This document shows positions 1 to 8,628 of a stretch of 43,310 nucleotides of DNA, piece by piece; positions within the stretch are counted from its first letter, which is position 1, and every line of letters begins with the position of its first letter. Both the position numbers and the translations under genes were made by a program. Under the pieces are notes generated by a model. The model saw only the letters and a list, made by a program, of their open reading frames with translations, ran no database searches and was not told where the DNA came from. The DNA comes from Nitrospirota bacterium. GTDB taxonomy: Bacteria; Nitrospirota; Nitrospiria; Nitrospirales; UBA8639. Location of the stretch: NCBI GenBank assembly GCA_029864405.1, contig JAOTTP010000020.1, positions 1 to 43,310 of the forward strand, given 5' to 3'.

Positions 1-395
1 ATTCCAATCGAATACTGATTCAGGCCTGTCAGTCCATCCCAATGACTCACCCCCGCATGCCAGGTTTTCGTGGTAAAGGGTGCAAGCTGGGTAATCGTCC
101 CATCACGCCCAACCACCAGATGGGCTGAGGCGTTTGCCACAGGATTGGTCAACCAGGCAACCGAGGATGGGGCACTTCGTCCGGCGGTATAGTGAAAAAC
201 TAAATAGTGCGGTTGGATGGTTCCACCGGTATTGGGGGTCTCCAGGTAGTTGATCGTCTTTCCCTCTAACCTGTGGTTTGAAAGACGAAACGGTGTAGAG
301 ACGGGGAAAGATGCAGCCTTCGCTTGAGTGATCGACGTCGTTCTGGCTGACCTTCGAGTGGAATGTTTGTGAGAGGTTTTTCTGGGAGGGGCCAT
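1..395 (-). CDS. N-acetylmuramoyl-L-alanine amidase (Amidase_2 type), 3' end beyond window
   Basis: The reading frame stays open from an ATG at 395 to the left edge and gives 131 residues. The first 65 or so are basic and low in complexity (MAPPRKTSHKHSTRRSAR). The rest fits the start of an Amidase_2/AmpD-like domain: HYLVFHYTAG carries the first zinc-ligand histidine, SAHLVVGRDGTITQL is the usual core strand, and KTWHAGVSHWDG continues the fold, ending near NQYSIG just where the family's conserved Glu would follow. Such enzymes cut the bond between muramic acid and L-alanine in peptidoglycan. The start is supported by GGAAGG five bases upstream. No signal peptide is evident in the visible part. 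It lies 199 bases downstream of trpA on the same strand, so it could be read from the trp operon. The remaining zinc ligands lie outside the window. Confidence 0.8.
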   Translation of the reverse strand, partial: MAPPRKTSHKHSTRRSARTTSITQAKAASFPVSTPFRLSNHRLEGKTINYLETPNTGGTIQPHYLVFHYTAGRSAPSSVAWLTNPVANASAHLVVGRDGTITQLAPFTTKTWHAGVSHWDGLTGLNQYSIG

Positions 396-594
396 ACTCA
401 CCTTCCTGTTTGAGGGAGTTAATGAAGGCTTCCTGCGTCGGGAGGATCCGTTCCGAGACGAAGGGAGGCTGATTCAATTCCGAGAAAATTGCGTCAGGGG
501 GAGCGGTGAACAATACATGCACTGCAGGAGTCGATTGATCATGAACATCGAAGCCGAGATTTCACCCAGGGAGCCTTCTGAAGGCCCGGAGACC

Positions 595-1437
595 TTACGT
601 TTTTGGACGTCGTGTGGACGACGGCGTTCCTGTTACGGGTAAGAGAACAGCTTTCCATTGCTGTGCCATGCGCTGGATGTCCGTGAGAAATGTCGAGGCG
701 GAATGGTGTTCACAGATGTGTCGAACCAGGGCGCTACCGATTATGACCCCATCCGCAAATTGTCCCACTTCTCTGGCCTGTTCAGCAGAGGCAATACCAA
801 ATCCCACTGCCACGGGTTTTTTTGAGGTGCGTTGAAGGTGTAGGACGCTTTGTCGCACCTGACTCAGATCAGTCAGCTTGGCACCGGTAATACCGGTAAG
901 AGAGACATAATAAATAAATCCATGTGATCGCTGTATCACGGCGCGTCGTCGTTCCGCCGTGCTGGTGGGAGCCAGAAGGAAAATACTTACAGGTCCACCT
1001 GTAGCTTGAGCGGCGTGATAGAGGAGGTCAGATTCTTCCGGTGGCAAATCCGGCACAATCAGCCCATCGACGCCAGCTTGAACCGCTTGCGCACAAAAGG
1101 CCTCGATTCCCATGGCCATGATCGTGTTGTAATAGGCCATGAGGATAAGGGGAATGGAGGTCTTCTTTCTGAGATTCGTGACAGTGGAAAGAATTTTCTT
1201 GAGAGTCGTACCGGAACGAAGTGCCCGTTCCGCGGCCTGTTGAATCACGGGACCATCCGCAATGGGATCAGAAAACGGCACACCCAATTCGATCAGGTCA
1301 GCCCCGCCCTGTTCCAAAGCCAGAACAAGAGATTCTGTCATGGCTAAGGTGGGATCGCCAGCCATAATATAAGGAATGAGGGCTTTTTCACCCTTTGTAT
1401 GAAGTTTTTCGAACGTGGCTTGAATGCGATTACTCAT
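595..1437 (-). CDS. trpA: tryptophan synthase alpha subunit
   Basis: TrpA cleaves indole-3-glycerol phosphate to indole and glyceraldehyde-3-phosphate; indole passes to TrpB through the alpha2-beta2 tunnel. The 280-residue product opens with MSNRIQATFEKL and ALIPYIMAGDP, the normal family start. The two catalytic acids are present as Glu50 and Asp61 in ELGVPFSDPIADGP. Near the C terminus VGFGIASAEQA and GVIIGSALV form the phosphate-binding part of the TIM barrel. An in-frame GTG at 1485, with a purine-rich GAGAAG before it, would add 16 residues, but these have no family counterpart, so ATG 1437 is preferred. This is the last gene of the trp operon, about 90 bases after trpB. The C-terminal tail after residue 262 is polar and variable. 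Confidence 0.95.
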   Translation of the reverse strand: MSNRIQATFEKLHTKGEKALIPYIMAGDPTLAMTESLVLALEQGGADLIELGVPFSDPIADGPVIQQAAERALRSGTTLKKILSTVTNLRKKTSIPLILMAYYNTIMAMGIEAFCAQAVQAGVDGLIVPDLPPEESDLLYHAAQATGGPVSIFLLAPTSTAERRRAVIQRSHGFIYYVSLTGITGAKLTDLSQVRQSVLHLQRTSKKPVAVGFGIASAEQAREVGQFADGVIIGSALVRHICEHHSASTFLTDIQRMAQQWKAVLLPVTGTPSSTRRPKT

Positions 1438-1527
1438 AAATGAACGTTCAGGGTTACATGGCAAGTCCGGTGACTCACTCTGCACAGGTTTCTTCTCAAG
1501 ACAACAGGAAATGACTCAGGGCATTTT

Positions 1528-2721
1528 CTAAAGAGGAATGCCTCGCATTTTGGCTATTTGTTGGACATCTTTATCTCCGCGCCCCGAAAGATTCATGATC
1601 AGGATCTGTGATTTTTTCATCGTTGGCGCAAGCTTAACGACTTCCGCGACGGCATGGGCACTTTCAAGCGCGGGAATGATGCCTTCTGCCTGAGCGAGCA
1701 AATCGAAAGCCGCCAAAGCCTCAGCATCCGTCGCGGAGGTGTACAGGATTCGTCCCGCATCATGATAGTAGCTGTGTTCAGGCCCGACTGCCGGATAGTC
1801 CAATCCCGCAGATACCGAATGAGTGGGATTCACTTGACCATCCTTATCCTGAAGAAGATAGGTCATCGTTCCATGCAAGACGCCCGGTTTTCCTCCCGAA
1901 AAGCGGGCGGCATGTTTCCCACTTCCAATACCATACCCACCGGCTTCCACGCCGACCATCTGCACTTTGGCATCTTTGACGAAAGGATAAAACAACCCCA
2001 TGCTATTGCTGCCGCCACCCACACAGGCCACAAGGCAGTGAGGCAATCGTCCTTCCAACGCAAGGATTTGTTTGCGGGTTTCTCGGCCAATCACGGATTG
2101 GAAATCCCGAATCATCATAGGGTACGGATGAGCGCCAAGGACCGATCCCAGGAGGTAATGGGTCGTACCAACATTGGTCGTCCAATCACGCATGGCCTCG
2201 CTGATGGCATCTTTGAGTGTGCGGCTTCCGGCATTGACCCCGGTCACCTTCGAGCCGAGTAGCCGCATCCGGAAGACATTCAATGCCTGTCGTTCCATAT
2301 CCTCGGTGCCCATGTAAATTTCGGCTTCCAGGCCGAACATCGCGGCGACGGTGGCGACCGCCACACCATGTTGACCGGCGCCGGTTTCTGCAATGACGCG
2401 TTTTTTTTTCATGCGTCGTGTGAGCAAGGCTTGACCGACCGCATTGTTAATCTTATGTGCACCGGTATGACAGAGGTCTTCTCTTTTGAGGTAGATTTTG
2501 GCCCCACCAAGAGCTTTGGTCAGACGTTCCGCGAAGAAGAGGGGAGTTGGACGACCGACAAAGTGTTTGAGGTATTCGTGAAACTCTTGTTGGAACTGCC
2601 GGTTCCGTTTTGCACCAAGATACGCCCGTTCCAATTCATGAATGGCCGGCATGAGGGTTTCCGGAACATACATGCCCCCGAATTGCCCAAATCGCCCGTG
2701 TTTGTCAGGAAATATTGCCAT
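1528..2721 (-). CDS. trpB: tryptophan synthase beta subunit
   Basis: TrpB is the PLP-dependent half of tryptophan synthase and joins indole to L-serine. The 397-residue length is typical. [20 protein letters not shown] is the standard N terminus. The PLP lysine is Lys90 in [10 protein letters not shown], and GGGSNSMG is the phosphate-binding loop. [11 protein letters not shown] is the active-site loop with the catalytic Glu, and LSGRGDKD closes the protein. It belongs to the standard TrpB1 class that pairs with TrpA. It sits between trpF and trpA, with 55 bases to trpF. No strong Shine-Dalgarno is visible before the ATG, so coupling with the upstream gene is possible. Confidence 0.97.
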   Translation of the reverse strand: MAIFPDKHGRFGQFGGMYVPETLMPAIHELERAYLGAKRNRQFQQEFHEYLKHFVGRPTPLFFAERLTKALGGAKIYLKREDLCHTGAHKINNAVGQALLTRRMKKKRVIAETGAGQHGVAVATVAAMFGLEAEIYMGTEDMERQALNVFRMRLLGSKVTGVNAGSRTLKDAISEAMRDWTTNVGTTHYLLGSVLGAHPYPMMIRDFQSVIGRETRKQILALEGRLPHCLVACVGGGSNSMGLFYPFVKDAKVQMVGVEAGGYGIGSGKHAARFSGGKPGVLHGTMTYLLQDKDGQVNPTHSVSAGLDYPAVGPEHSYYHDAGRILYTSATDAEALAAFDLLAQAEGIIPALESAHAVAEVVKLAPTMKKSQILIMNLSGRGDKDVQQIAKMRGIPL

Positions 2722-2776
2722 AAAAGATTTTAGAGGAATTAGGAATCAAAAGGAAAAGAGTATAGCGATGGAACGG

Positions 2777-3406
2777 CTAACACACAAGACGAACCGATTG
2801 AATAAAGGCGCGAATTTTAGCCGGATCTTTGCGCCCAGGGCTGCGTTCCACCCCACTACTCACATCGACTCCATAGGGTTGAACTTGTCGAATCGCTTCC
2901 TGCACATTCTCAGGAGTTAACCCGCCCGCCAATAGAATGGGGACGGTTTTTGCCACCTCGCCGGCAAGAGACCAATCAGTCGTGTGTCCGGTTCCCCCGT
3001 AAGCTGTATCTGAAAATGCATCAACCACAAATCCCCTGACGCCTATACGGCCTTTAAACTCTGCCAACGCTAAAAAGCTGCTCCGGTCCCGTAACCGAAG
3101 AGCCCGTAACACCGGGCGATTTAGGGATTCACAAAAACCAGGGGATTCGTCACCGTGGAGTTGTGCGAGGGCCAATCCACAGTCATCGAACACGCGCTTC
3201 ACCGTGTCGAGATCGTGATTCACAAACACCCCGACCGAAAGCACGAAGGGGGGAAGGCTTGCGATGATGTGTTGGGCGACGGCAGGTTGTACATATCGAG
3301 GGCTTTGAGCGTAAAACACAAAACCCAAGGCGTCGGCCCCTTCCTGAACCGCCGTTTCCGCATCCTCCTGATTCGTGATACCACAAATTTTTATTTTAGG
3401 AGACAT
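2777..3406 (-). CDS. trpF: phosphoribosylanthranilate isomerase
   Basis: TrpF carries out the Amadori rearrangement of phosphoribosylanthranilate to CdRP. The 209-residue protein starts MSPKIKICGITNQEDA, where Cys8 is the catalytic cysteine of the family. ALGFVFYAQSPRYV, QLHGDE, VDAFSD with the catalytic Asp, LLAGGLTPENV and GVDVSSGVE follow in the expected order of a TIM barrel. It is a stand-alone enzyme rather than a trpC fusion. The AAAGGA upstream is about 11 bases from the ATG, longer than ideal. The 160-base gap to trpC is the largest inside the operon. Confidence 0.96.
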   Translation of the reverse strand: MSPKIKICGITNQEDAETAVQEGADALGFVFYAQSPRYVQPAVAQHIIASLPPFVLSVGVFVNHDLDTVKRVFDDCGLALAQLHGDESPGFCESLNRPVLRALRLRDRSSFLALAEFKGRIGVRGFVVDAFSDTAYGGTGHTTDWSLAGEVAKTVPILLAGGLTPENVQEAIRQVQPYGVDVSSGVERSPGRKDPAKIRAFIQSVRLVC

Positions 3407-3566
3407 ACGCTCAGCCGTCCTTTAAGAAAGTTCGCTATCACCACGTTGTGTTTCTTCACGCTTATCTCCCTGTCTTGTCTCTACAGTTCCCCCTTTATGT
3501 TCAACCCATCGTTAAAAGAGGAGAAAGAGGGGAGGGTCATAGGGTGTTCCTCAACTCGATCAACGT
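3407..3566 (-). other. trpC-trpF spacer with a possible 22-codon leader ORF
   Basis: This 160-base spacer interrupts an otherwise tight operon. It contains a GTG-started 22-codon frame (3391-3459, minus) preceded by AGGGAG at a suitable distance, which overlaps the trpF start by 16 bases. That could couple trpF translation, but codon-level support is lacking and it may be chance. No convincing terminator or internal promoter is visible. Confidence 0.25.
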
Positions 3567-4412
3567 TTAGATCCAACGAGTGGTGGACACTTCCTCTTTC
3601 GGAGAGATTGGGGGATGTAATAATTCTTGAATTTTGGATTGAATGGAATCTGCGCGCAAAAGCGACTCGCCGATCAGCATAGCTTTGGCCCCGGCTTCTA
3701 GTACCCGCACAACATCGTCCCGTTTATGGATTCCACTTTCACTGACAATGAGTTTGTCGGGAGGCATCCGTTTGGCCAGTCGCGCGGTGACATTCAAATC
3801 AGTATGAAAGGTTTGAAGATCCCGGTTATTGATGCCAATGAGGCGGGCTAAGGGCACGCGTTCGAGTACGGTGTCTAATTCCCATTCATCATGGATTTCG
3901 ATGAGCACATCCAGCGATAATTCATGGGCTTGTGTGAAAAAATCTTCAAGCTGAAATCGATCCAACGCGGCCGCAATCAATAAGACACAGTCGGCTCCAT
4001 AGGCCCGCGCTTCATAAAACTGAATCCCCTCTACCATAAATTCTTTATTGAGTGTGGGAAGTTGAACCGCCTCTTTCACATTGTGCAAATACTCCAAGTT
4101 CCCTTGGAAAAAATCCTGATCAGTGAGGACGGATAGGGCGCTTGCTCCATGATCACGATACTGAGAGGCAATAGTCACAGGCTCAAACCGATCTTGAAAT
4201 TCCGGTCGCATCAAGCCTTGGCTGGGCGAGGCTTTTTTGATTTCGGCAATTAAGGCCGGAGCCGTCGACGTCAATCCTGCCTCTAATGCTTGAATGAATC
4301 CCAGGGGCCGAGACCGATCAACAATTCGGCCCTTCAGTTCAGCCAGGTAGCCCCGGCTCTGTTTTCGGCGCAATTCAGCTTTTTTATGTTCGAGAATCCG
4401 AGAAAGAATCAT
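3567..4412 (-). CDS. trpC: indole-3-glycerol phosphate synthase
   Basis: TrpC closes the indole ring, converting CdRP to indole-3-glycerol phosphate with loss of CO2. The 281-residue protein has the family motifs in order: MILSRILEHKKAEL, IAEIKKASPSQG with the catalytic Lys, TLNKEFMVE with the second Lys, DCVLLIAAAL, LIEIHDEWEL with the catalytic Glu, IGINNRDLQTF with the Asn, and VSESGIHKRDD. It overlaps the end of trpD by the four bases ATGA, a clear sign of translational coupling. The C-terminal tail (about 20 residues after SLLRADSIQSKI) is longer than in many TrpC proteins and not conserved. Confidence 0.97.
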   Translation of the reverse strand: MILSRILEHKKAELRRKQSRGYLAELKGRIVDRSRPLGFIQALEAGLTSTAPALIAEIKKASPSQGLMRPEFQDRFEPVTIASQYRDHGASALSVLTDQDFFQGNLEYLHNVKEAVQLPTLNKEFMVEGIQFYEARAYGADCVLLIAAALDRFQLEDFFTQAHELSLDVLIEIHDEWELDTVLERVPLARLIGINNRDLQTFHTDLNVTARLAKRMPPDKLIVSESGIHKRDDVVRVLEAGAKAMLIGESLLRADSIQSKIQELLHPPISPKEEVSTTRWI

Positions 4413-5434
4413 GCCGCCATCTCTTTGGTCAAGGAGATGAGTTTTTCCAACTTTTCAAACGCGGCCCCGTTGTCCACGACACGACCGGCTTCTTCGAACC
4501 CTTCTTTCAGCGAAGTGGCCTTCTGGCAGGCAATAAAGGCTGGAGCGGCATTCATGAGAACAATATCCCGCTTGGGGCCTTTCCGCCCTCGGAAAATATC
4601 GCGAATGATCTGGGCATTGGCTTCCGGATTCCCTCCCAACAATTCTTTCGGCGAAACCGGGTGGAGGCCAAAATCTTCCGGACCAATGGAATAGCTCAGC
4701 ACCCTTCCTTTTTTTCCTTCAGAAATCGCTGTACGACTGGTTGAGGAAATTTCATCTAACCCGTCCATCCCATGGAGGACAAAGCAATGTTGTGTGCCTA
4801 ATCGCAAGAGAACTTGAGCCAACTTTTCGGTGAGGGCTTGATCATAGACGCCAAGAATCTGAATGGTGGCCTGTGCGGGATTGGAGAGGGGCCCCATGAT
4901 ATTCATCATGGTACGGATTCCCAGTTCGGCTCGAGGTTTGGCGCAATGCTTCATCGCCCCATGATAGAGAGGGGCAAAAAGAAAACCGATACCAATTTCA
5001 TTAATGCAATCTGCAACTTTTTCAGGAGACAAGTCGATATTCACGCCGAGTGCTGCTAAGACATCGGCACTCCCTGATCGAGACGACACGGAGCGATTCC
5101 CATGCTTGGCGACGGTCATTCCCCCTCCAGCCACGACAAAGGCCGCAGCCGTGGAAATATTGAACGTTTGGCTTTTATCTCCACCAGTTCCACACGTATC
5201 CACCACCTGAGGATCGGTAATAGGGATACGAACCGCTAGTTCGCGCATGACACGAACCGATCCGGTGATTTCATCAATGGTCTCGCCTTTCATGCGTAAT
5301 CCCATCAAATAGCCTGCAATTTGGGCTTCAGTGGCCCCTCCCTGCATAATTTCCCGCATGGCTTCTTCCGCCTCGTGTTCTGAGAGGTCGAGGCCTTCGG
5401 CTAATTTGGCGATATGGTCTTTGAGTATCGGCAT
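4409..5434 (-). CDS. trpD: anthranilate phosphoribosyltransferase
   Basis: TrpD transfers phosphoribose from PRPP to anthranilate. With the start at ATG 5434 the protein is 341 residues, the usual size, and begins MPILKDHIAKLAEGLDLS. The PRPP-binding loop is DTCGTGGDKSQTFNIST. KHGNRSVSSRSGSADVLAALG and FLFAPLYHGAMKH are the other signature segments, and RTMMNIMGPLSNPA is the hinge region. The frame is open further upstream to 5662, but that part overlaps trpG and has no family counterpart, so it is excluded. It lies 40 bases after trpG and overlaps trpC by ATGA. Confidence 0.96.
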   Translation of the reverse strand: MPILKDHIAKLAEGLDLSEHEAEEAMREIMQGGATEAQIAGYLMGLRMKGETIDEITGSVRVMRELAVRIPITDPQVVDTCGTGGDKSQTFNISTAAAFVVAGGGMTVAKHGNRSVSSRSGSADVLAALGVNIDLSPEKVADCINEIGIGFLFAPLYHGAMKHCAKPRAELGIRTMMNIMGPLSNPAQATIQILGVYDQALTEKLAQVLLRLGTQHCFVLHGMDGLDEISSTSRTAISEGKKGRVLSYSIGPEDFGLHPVSPKELLGGNPEANAQIIRDIFRGRKGPKRDIVLMNAAPAFIACQKATSLKEGFEEAGRVVDNGAAFEKLEKLISLTKEMAA

Positions 5435-5474
5435 GTGAACGGTCTCATGAACATATGATTGGGGAATCGCGGAT

Positions 5475-6062
5475 TTAGTGGTCGGTTGAAGAGCCGACCG
5501 GCAATGACAAAAAATTCCGTAATAGATCCATTCCGGCAGTGGTGAGAATCGATTCAGGGTGAAATTGCACGCCTTCCGCTCCGGTTGGCGTATGCCGGAG
5601 TCCCATGATTTCGCCTTCCACGGTTTCGGCCGAAATTTCAAAATCGGCAGGCAAGGTTTCACGCTTGACGATTAAGGAATGATATCGGGTGGCTTCAAAA
5701 GGATTCGGTAGGCCTTCAAAAATTGTTTTTCTATCATGATGGACCATGGAGGTTTTCCCATGCATGAGTCGGGGAGCCCGAACAATTTGCCCTCCAAAGG
5801 CGTAGGCCAGAGATTGATGCCCGAGACACACCCCGAATAAGGGAAGGCGGCCGGCAAAATGCTTGATTGTCGCCACGGAAATGCCCGCCTCGTTGGGAGT
5901 GCAGGGGCCCGGTGAAATTAAAATTCGCTCAGGGGCCAGGTGTTCAATGTCTTCGATCGTCAGAGCATCATTTCGAAAAATCTGGAGGTCGGCTCCCAAC
6001 TCTCCCAGATATTGGACAAGATTGTACGTAAACGAATCGTAATTATCGATGACCAGGATCAT
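5475..6062 (-). CDS. trpG: anthranilate synthase component II (glutamine amidotransferase)
   Basis: TrpG supplies ammonia from glutamine to TrpE. The 195-residue protein begins [20 protein letters not shown], the canonical class I amidotransferase start of this subfamily. Cys79 in [15 protein letters not shown] is the nucleophile, [14 protein letters not shown] forms the oxyanion loop region, and FHPESI carries the catalytic His and Glu. An in-frame TTG at 6077 is possible but less likely than ATG 6062, which has a purine-rich GAGAGTAGAG just upstream. It starts 19 bases after trpE, so the two subunits are made together. The same subunit may also serve p-aminobenzoate synthesis, which the sequence cannot decide. 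Confidence 0.95.
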   Translation of the reverse strand: MILVIDNYDSFTYNLVQYLGELGADLQIFRNDALTIEDIEHLAPERILISPGPCTPNEAGISVATIKHFAGRLPLFGVCLGHQSLAYAFGGQIVRAPRLMHGKTSMVHHDRKTIFEGLPNPFEATRYHSLIVKRETLPADFEISAETVEGEIMGLRHTPTGAEGVQFHPESILTTAGMDLLRNFLSLPVGSSTDH

Positions 6063-6081
6063 AGGCTCTACTCTCAATCTT

Positions 6082-7578
6082 TCACGCTAGACCGTGTTCC
6101 GCCATTTCAATGCCTCTCATCATGGCTCCGGCTTTTGTTCGAGTTTCTTCATATTCACGGGTAGGGTCAGAATCGGCGACAATTCCGGCACCGGCCTGAA
6201 TGTATGCCTTCTGCCCTTGGACGACTACCGTGCGAATATTGATGCAGGTGTCCATATTCCCGGAAAAACTAAAATACCCGACCGCTCCGGCATAAGGTCC
6301 CCGACGAGTGGGTTCCAACTCTTCAATGATTTGCATGGCTCGGATTTTCGGTGCTCCTGACACGGTACCGGCTGGAAAACACGCCTTCATGACATCATAT
6401 GCCGTATATCGAGGATCTAATTCTCCCTTGACTTGAGAGACAATATGCATGACATGGGAGTACCGTTCCACTTTCATGAATCGTTCAACCTTGACCGTTC
6501 CCGCTTTGGCCACTCGGCCCACATCATTCCGGCCTAAATCCACTAACATGACGTGTTCGGCCAATTCTTTCTGATCAGATAAGAGGTCCTGTTCCAATGC
6601 CTCGTCAGCTTGTGCTGTCTGGCCACGTGGACGGGTCCCGGCAATCGGCCGCACCACAATCTTGCCTTCTTCGCAACGCACAAGGATTTCCGGAGAAGAT
6701 CCGACGAGTTCGATTCCGGCAATTCGTAAATAAAACATGTAGGGTGAAGGATTGAGTACCCGTAAGGCTCGATAGATCTCCAAAGGATCAGTATGAATGG
6801 TGGTCTGCCACCGTTGGGACATGACTCCCTGAATGATGTCACCAGCCTCTATATATTCTTTGGTCCGAAGCACCATTTTTTCAAAGTCCGCAGGGGTCAT
6901 ATTTGATTGAAATTTGAGCGGCGCACGTCGAGTCGAGACCGCAGGTCGGCGGCGAGGCTTATGAAGCCTGGCAATGATGGATTCAATCCGATTGATGGCG
7001 TCCTGATAGGTCTGGCGGAGGTGGGTCTTCTTCGTGGAAGTAATGTGCGCGTTGGCCACGACTTTGAGGGTATGAGCGACATTGTCAAAAATGAGGAGGG
7101 TGTCAGTAATGCAAAAGGCAAAGAGGGGAGCCTTAATCCCGGGTTTCACTCGAGAGGGAATCGGTTCAAATGACCGGACAACATCATAGCCTAAATAGCC
7201 GACAGCACCGCCAACAAATCGTGGCAAGCCGGGAACGACAACCGGGTGGTACTCCGCCATCGTGTCACGAATATGGTCCAACGGATTTTCCCCTAGGGGG
7301 ACCCGGTGTTGCTTCCGGCCTTTTTGGGTGATCACTTCTCCGTTTTCTTCCCACAACAGGACGGAAGGGTGACTTCCCAAAAAGGAATATCTCGCCCAAT
7401 TTTCTCCCCCTTCAATACTTTCAAACAAAAAGGCATTGGCTCCCGTATTGATTTTGGAAAATGCCGAAACAGGCGTCTCGAAATCTGCCAGAATTTCTCG
7501 ATAAAGTGGGACCAGATTTCCTTGTGAGGCCAACTGACAAAATTCGTCAAAACTCACTGAATAATAAGCATTTTTCAT
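6082..7578 (-). CDS. trpE: anthranilate synthase component I
   Basis: TrpE makes anthranilate from chorismate and ammonia and is the control point of the pathway. The 498-residue protein has the N-terminal regulatory domain with LFES (51-54), the motif family where tryptophan binds for feedback inhibition, followed by the chorismate-binding domain: [51 protein letters not shown] and [20 protein letters not shown] 7578 ([13 protein letters not shown]) is chosen because it matches the family start; the 32 extra codons to 7674 run into the promoter and terminator region. It is the first gene of the operon. No leader peptide rich in Trp codons is visible upstream, so classic attenuation is not supported. 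Confidence 0.96.
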   Translation of the reverse strand: MKNAYYSVSFDEFCQLASQGNLVPLYREILADFETPVSAFSKINTGANAFLFESIEGGENWARYSFLGSHPSVLLWEENGEVITQKGRKQHRVPLGENPLDHIRDTMAEYHPVVVPGLPRFVGGAVGYLGYDVVRSFEPIPSRVKPGIKAPLFAFCITDTLLIFDNVAHTLKVVANAHITSTKKTHLRQTYQDAINRIESIIARLHKPRRRPAVSTRRAPLKFQSNMTPADFEKMVLRTKEYIEAGDIIQGVMSQRWQTTIHTDPLEIYRALRVLNPSPYMFYLRIAGIELVGSSPEILVRCEEGKIVVRPIAGTRPRGQTAQADEALEQDLLSDQKELAEHVMLVDLGRNDVGRVAKAGTVKVERFMKVERYSHVMHIVSQVKGELDPRYTAYDVMKACFPAGTVSGAPKIRAMQIIEELEPTRRGPYAGAVGYFSFSGNMDTCINIRTVVVQGQKAYIQAGAGIVADSDPTREYEETRTKAGAMMRGIEMAEHGLA

Positions 7579-7585
7579 GGTTTTG

Positions 7586-7614
7586 ACGGTAGCATACGGC
7601 CTATGAGGTGTCAA
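7586..7614 (-). promoter_or_regulatory. candidate sigma-70 promoter of the trp operon
   Basis: On the minus strand a perfect -35 TTGACA (7609-7614) is followed after 17 bases by TACCGT (7586-7591), a weak -10. Transcription would begin next to the trpE ATG at 7578, and no Shine-Dalgarno is visible there, so the message could be leaderless or nearly so. It lies downstream of the LysM-gene terminator, the right place for an operon promoter. Confidence 0.35.
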
Positions 7615-7649
7615 CGAAAGTGCCTGTGTGATAAACATCTTTGGGAGGG

Positions 7650-7706
7650 GAGAATAAGAAAAGGCCGGAACCAAAGGAAGCTGACTTCCTAAGGAATCCG
7701 ACCTTT
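7650..7706 (-). terminator. rho-independent terminator after the LysM gene
   Basis: In the minus-strand RNA AAGGUCGGA (7697-7705) pairs with UCCGGCCUU (7661-7669) over nine pairs including one G-U, with a smaller UUCC/GGAA hairpin in the loop, followed by a run of U-rich sequence. It begins about 28 bases after the LysM stop codon and separates that gene from trpE. Confidence 0.55.
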
Positions 7707-7733
7707 ATCTTAAGGAATAAATTGAGGTGAAAT

Positions 7734-8420
7734 TTACTGACCGCTGACGATAAGTTTTTGTCCAACGTGAATGGTGTTATCCGCCAATTGATTCCACGCT
7801 TTGAGATTTTTGATCGATACACCGTACTCTTTGGAAATCCGGTAGAGAGTCTCCCCTTTAGCCACCGTATGTGTTCCTTCGGCATCACTTCCCCGAGTTT
7901 CCATCATAGACGAATCCACAGGAATCTCATTCCCTAGATTCAAGTCCGAATCAAGTTTCGCCAAATCTGAATCTTTAAAGTCTAGATCATTCAGCCCGAA
8001 TTCAGAAATCGAGGGTTCGGATAGTTTCAGATCGTCCGATTTCCCCATGCCTCCTTCACGCACACGAGAGAGTTCGTCATGGGAACGATTCAGTTGATCT
8101 CGCAACGCTTCTAATTCGGCATTTAAATCCCGATTTTGCGATTCCATTGATCCCATTTGCCGTTGCGTGTCTTGATACTTCACGTTTAATTCACCGGTTC
8201 GTTTTTCTTCTTGCGCTAAAAGTCGCTGAAAATTTAGCGCACGCGCCTTCTCGGCTTCGAACTTTTCCGTACTCACACATCCTGTCAACAGCCCACTACA
8301 GACCAGCACGCCAGCCACAACTTTCAGGTAACCACCCCAGCCAGCTGGTTGGGGATCTACCTGATATCCCCCGAACAATGGTTGCGCCATGTTACGCATT
8401 CCTCCTCCCCTGAGGTTCAT
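7734..8420 (-). CDS. LysM-domain lipoprotein with coiled coil
   Basis: A likely envelope protein that binds peptidoglycan. With the start at ATG 8420 it has 228 residues: a hydrophobic stretch (KVVAGVLVCSGLLTGC) ending in a lipobox with Cys48, then a heptad-like coiled coil (roughly 50-120, rich in Glu, Gln, Leu), an acidic linker, and a C-terminal LysM (THTVAKGETLYRISKEYGV to HVGQKLIVSGQ). AGGAGG lies seven bases before ATG 8420. A second strong GGGGAGGAGG precedes ATG 8390, which would give 218 residues and a shorter signal peptide, so either start is possible. The protein likely sits in the outer or inner membrane facing the periplasm. It has its own promoter and terminator and is thus monocistronic. 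Its exact role is unknown. Confidence 0.88.
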   Translation of the reverse strand: MNLRGGGMRNMAQPLFGGYQVDPQPAGWGGYLKVVAGVLVCSGLLTGCVSTEKFEAEKARALNFQRLLAQEEKRTGELNVKYQDTQRQMGSMESQNRDLNAELEALRDQLNRSHDELSRVREGGMGKSDDLKLSEPSISEFGLNDLDFKDSDLAKLDSDLNLGNEIPVDSSMMETRGSDAEGTHTVAKGETLYRISKEYGVSIKNLKAWNQLADNTIHVGQKLIVSGQ

Positions 8421-8454
8421 ATGTATCCCTCCTGTAGGGACAATGGTCAATTAC

Positions 8455-8483
8455 GACTAGGCAAAGATCTACACGATCTAGTC
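8455..8483 (-). promoter_or_regulatory. stem-loop in the LysM-gene leader
   Basis: GACTAG (8455-8460) and CTAGTC (8478-8483) form a perfect six-pair outer stem with an inner GATC repeat pairing. It lies in the predicted 5' leader of the LysM gene. A second small hairpin (8426-8440, TCCCT/AGGGA) covers part of the Shine-Dalgarno for ATG 8420. Function is unknown. Confidence 0.3.
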
Positions 8484-8495
8484 ACCTTTGGCTAC

Positions 8496-8524
8496 ACAAT
8501 AATTCGGAATAGAGATAATGTCAA
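8496..8524 (-). promoter_or_regulatory. sigma-70 promoter of the LysM lipoprotein gene
   Basis: On the minus strand TTGACA (8519-8524) is followed after 17 bases by TATTGT (8496-8501). The -35 is perfect and the -10 matches four of six positions. Start of transcription would be near 8489, leaving a leader of about 70-100 bases. Confidence 0.5.
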
Positions 8525-8571
8525 ACATCTATTTTTGCACGACAGCAGAAGTTACGGAACACCACGATTTA

Positions 8572-8599
8572 TTGACCATGGAAAAATGGCTGTGATAAT
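8572..8599 (+). promoter_or_regulatory. extended -10 promoter of the MoxR-ATPase gene
   Basis: TTGACC (8572-8577), a 16-base spacer and GATAAT (8594-8599), preceded by TGT as an extended -10 element. Both hexamers match five of six consensus positions. Predicted start is near 8606, about 23 bases before the ATG at 8629. Confidence 0.55.
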
Positions 8600-8628
8600 T
8601 TCCCATAAGGATTGATTCCTCGATTTCT

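Noticed and set aside
103-522. Open frame of 139 codons on the minus strand
   Set aside because: It overlaps the amidase frame, which has a ribosome site and family motifs; this frame has no recognisable composition or motif.
573-585. Palindrome GCCTTCTGAAGGC between amidase and trpA
   Set aside because: Perfect, but the loop is one base and no T run follows, so it is not a terminator.
1654-2262. 202-codon plus-strand frame opposite trpB
   Set aside because: Mirror of the well-conserved trpB; protein has no domain-like pattern.
3391-3459. 22-codon ORF ahead of trpF as a separate gene
   Set aside because: Has a plausible ribosome site, but it is very short and overlaps trpF; kept only as a note on the spacer.
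3155-3682. 175-codon plus-strand frame over the trpF start and trpC end
   Set aside because: Antisense to two conserved genes and crossing their gap; no ribosome site and no family pattern.
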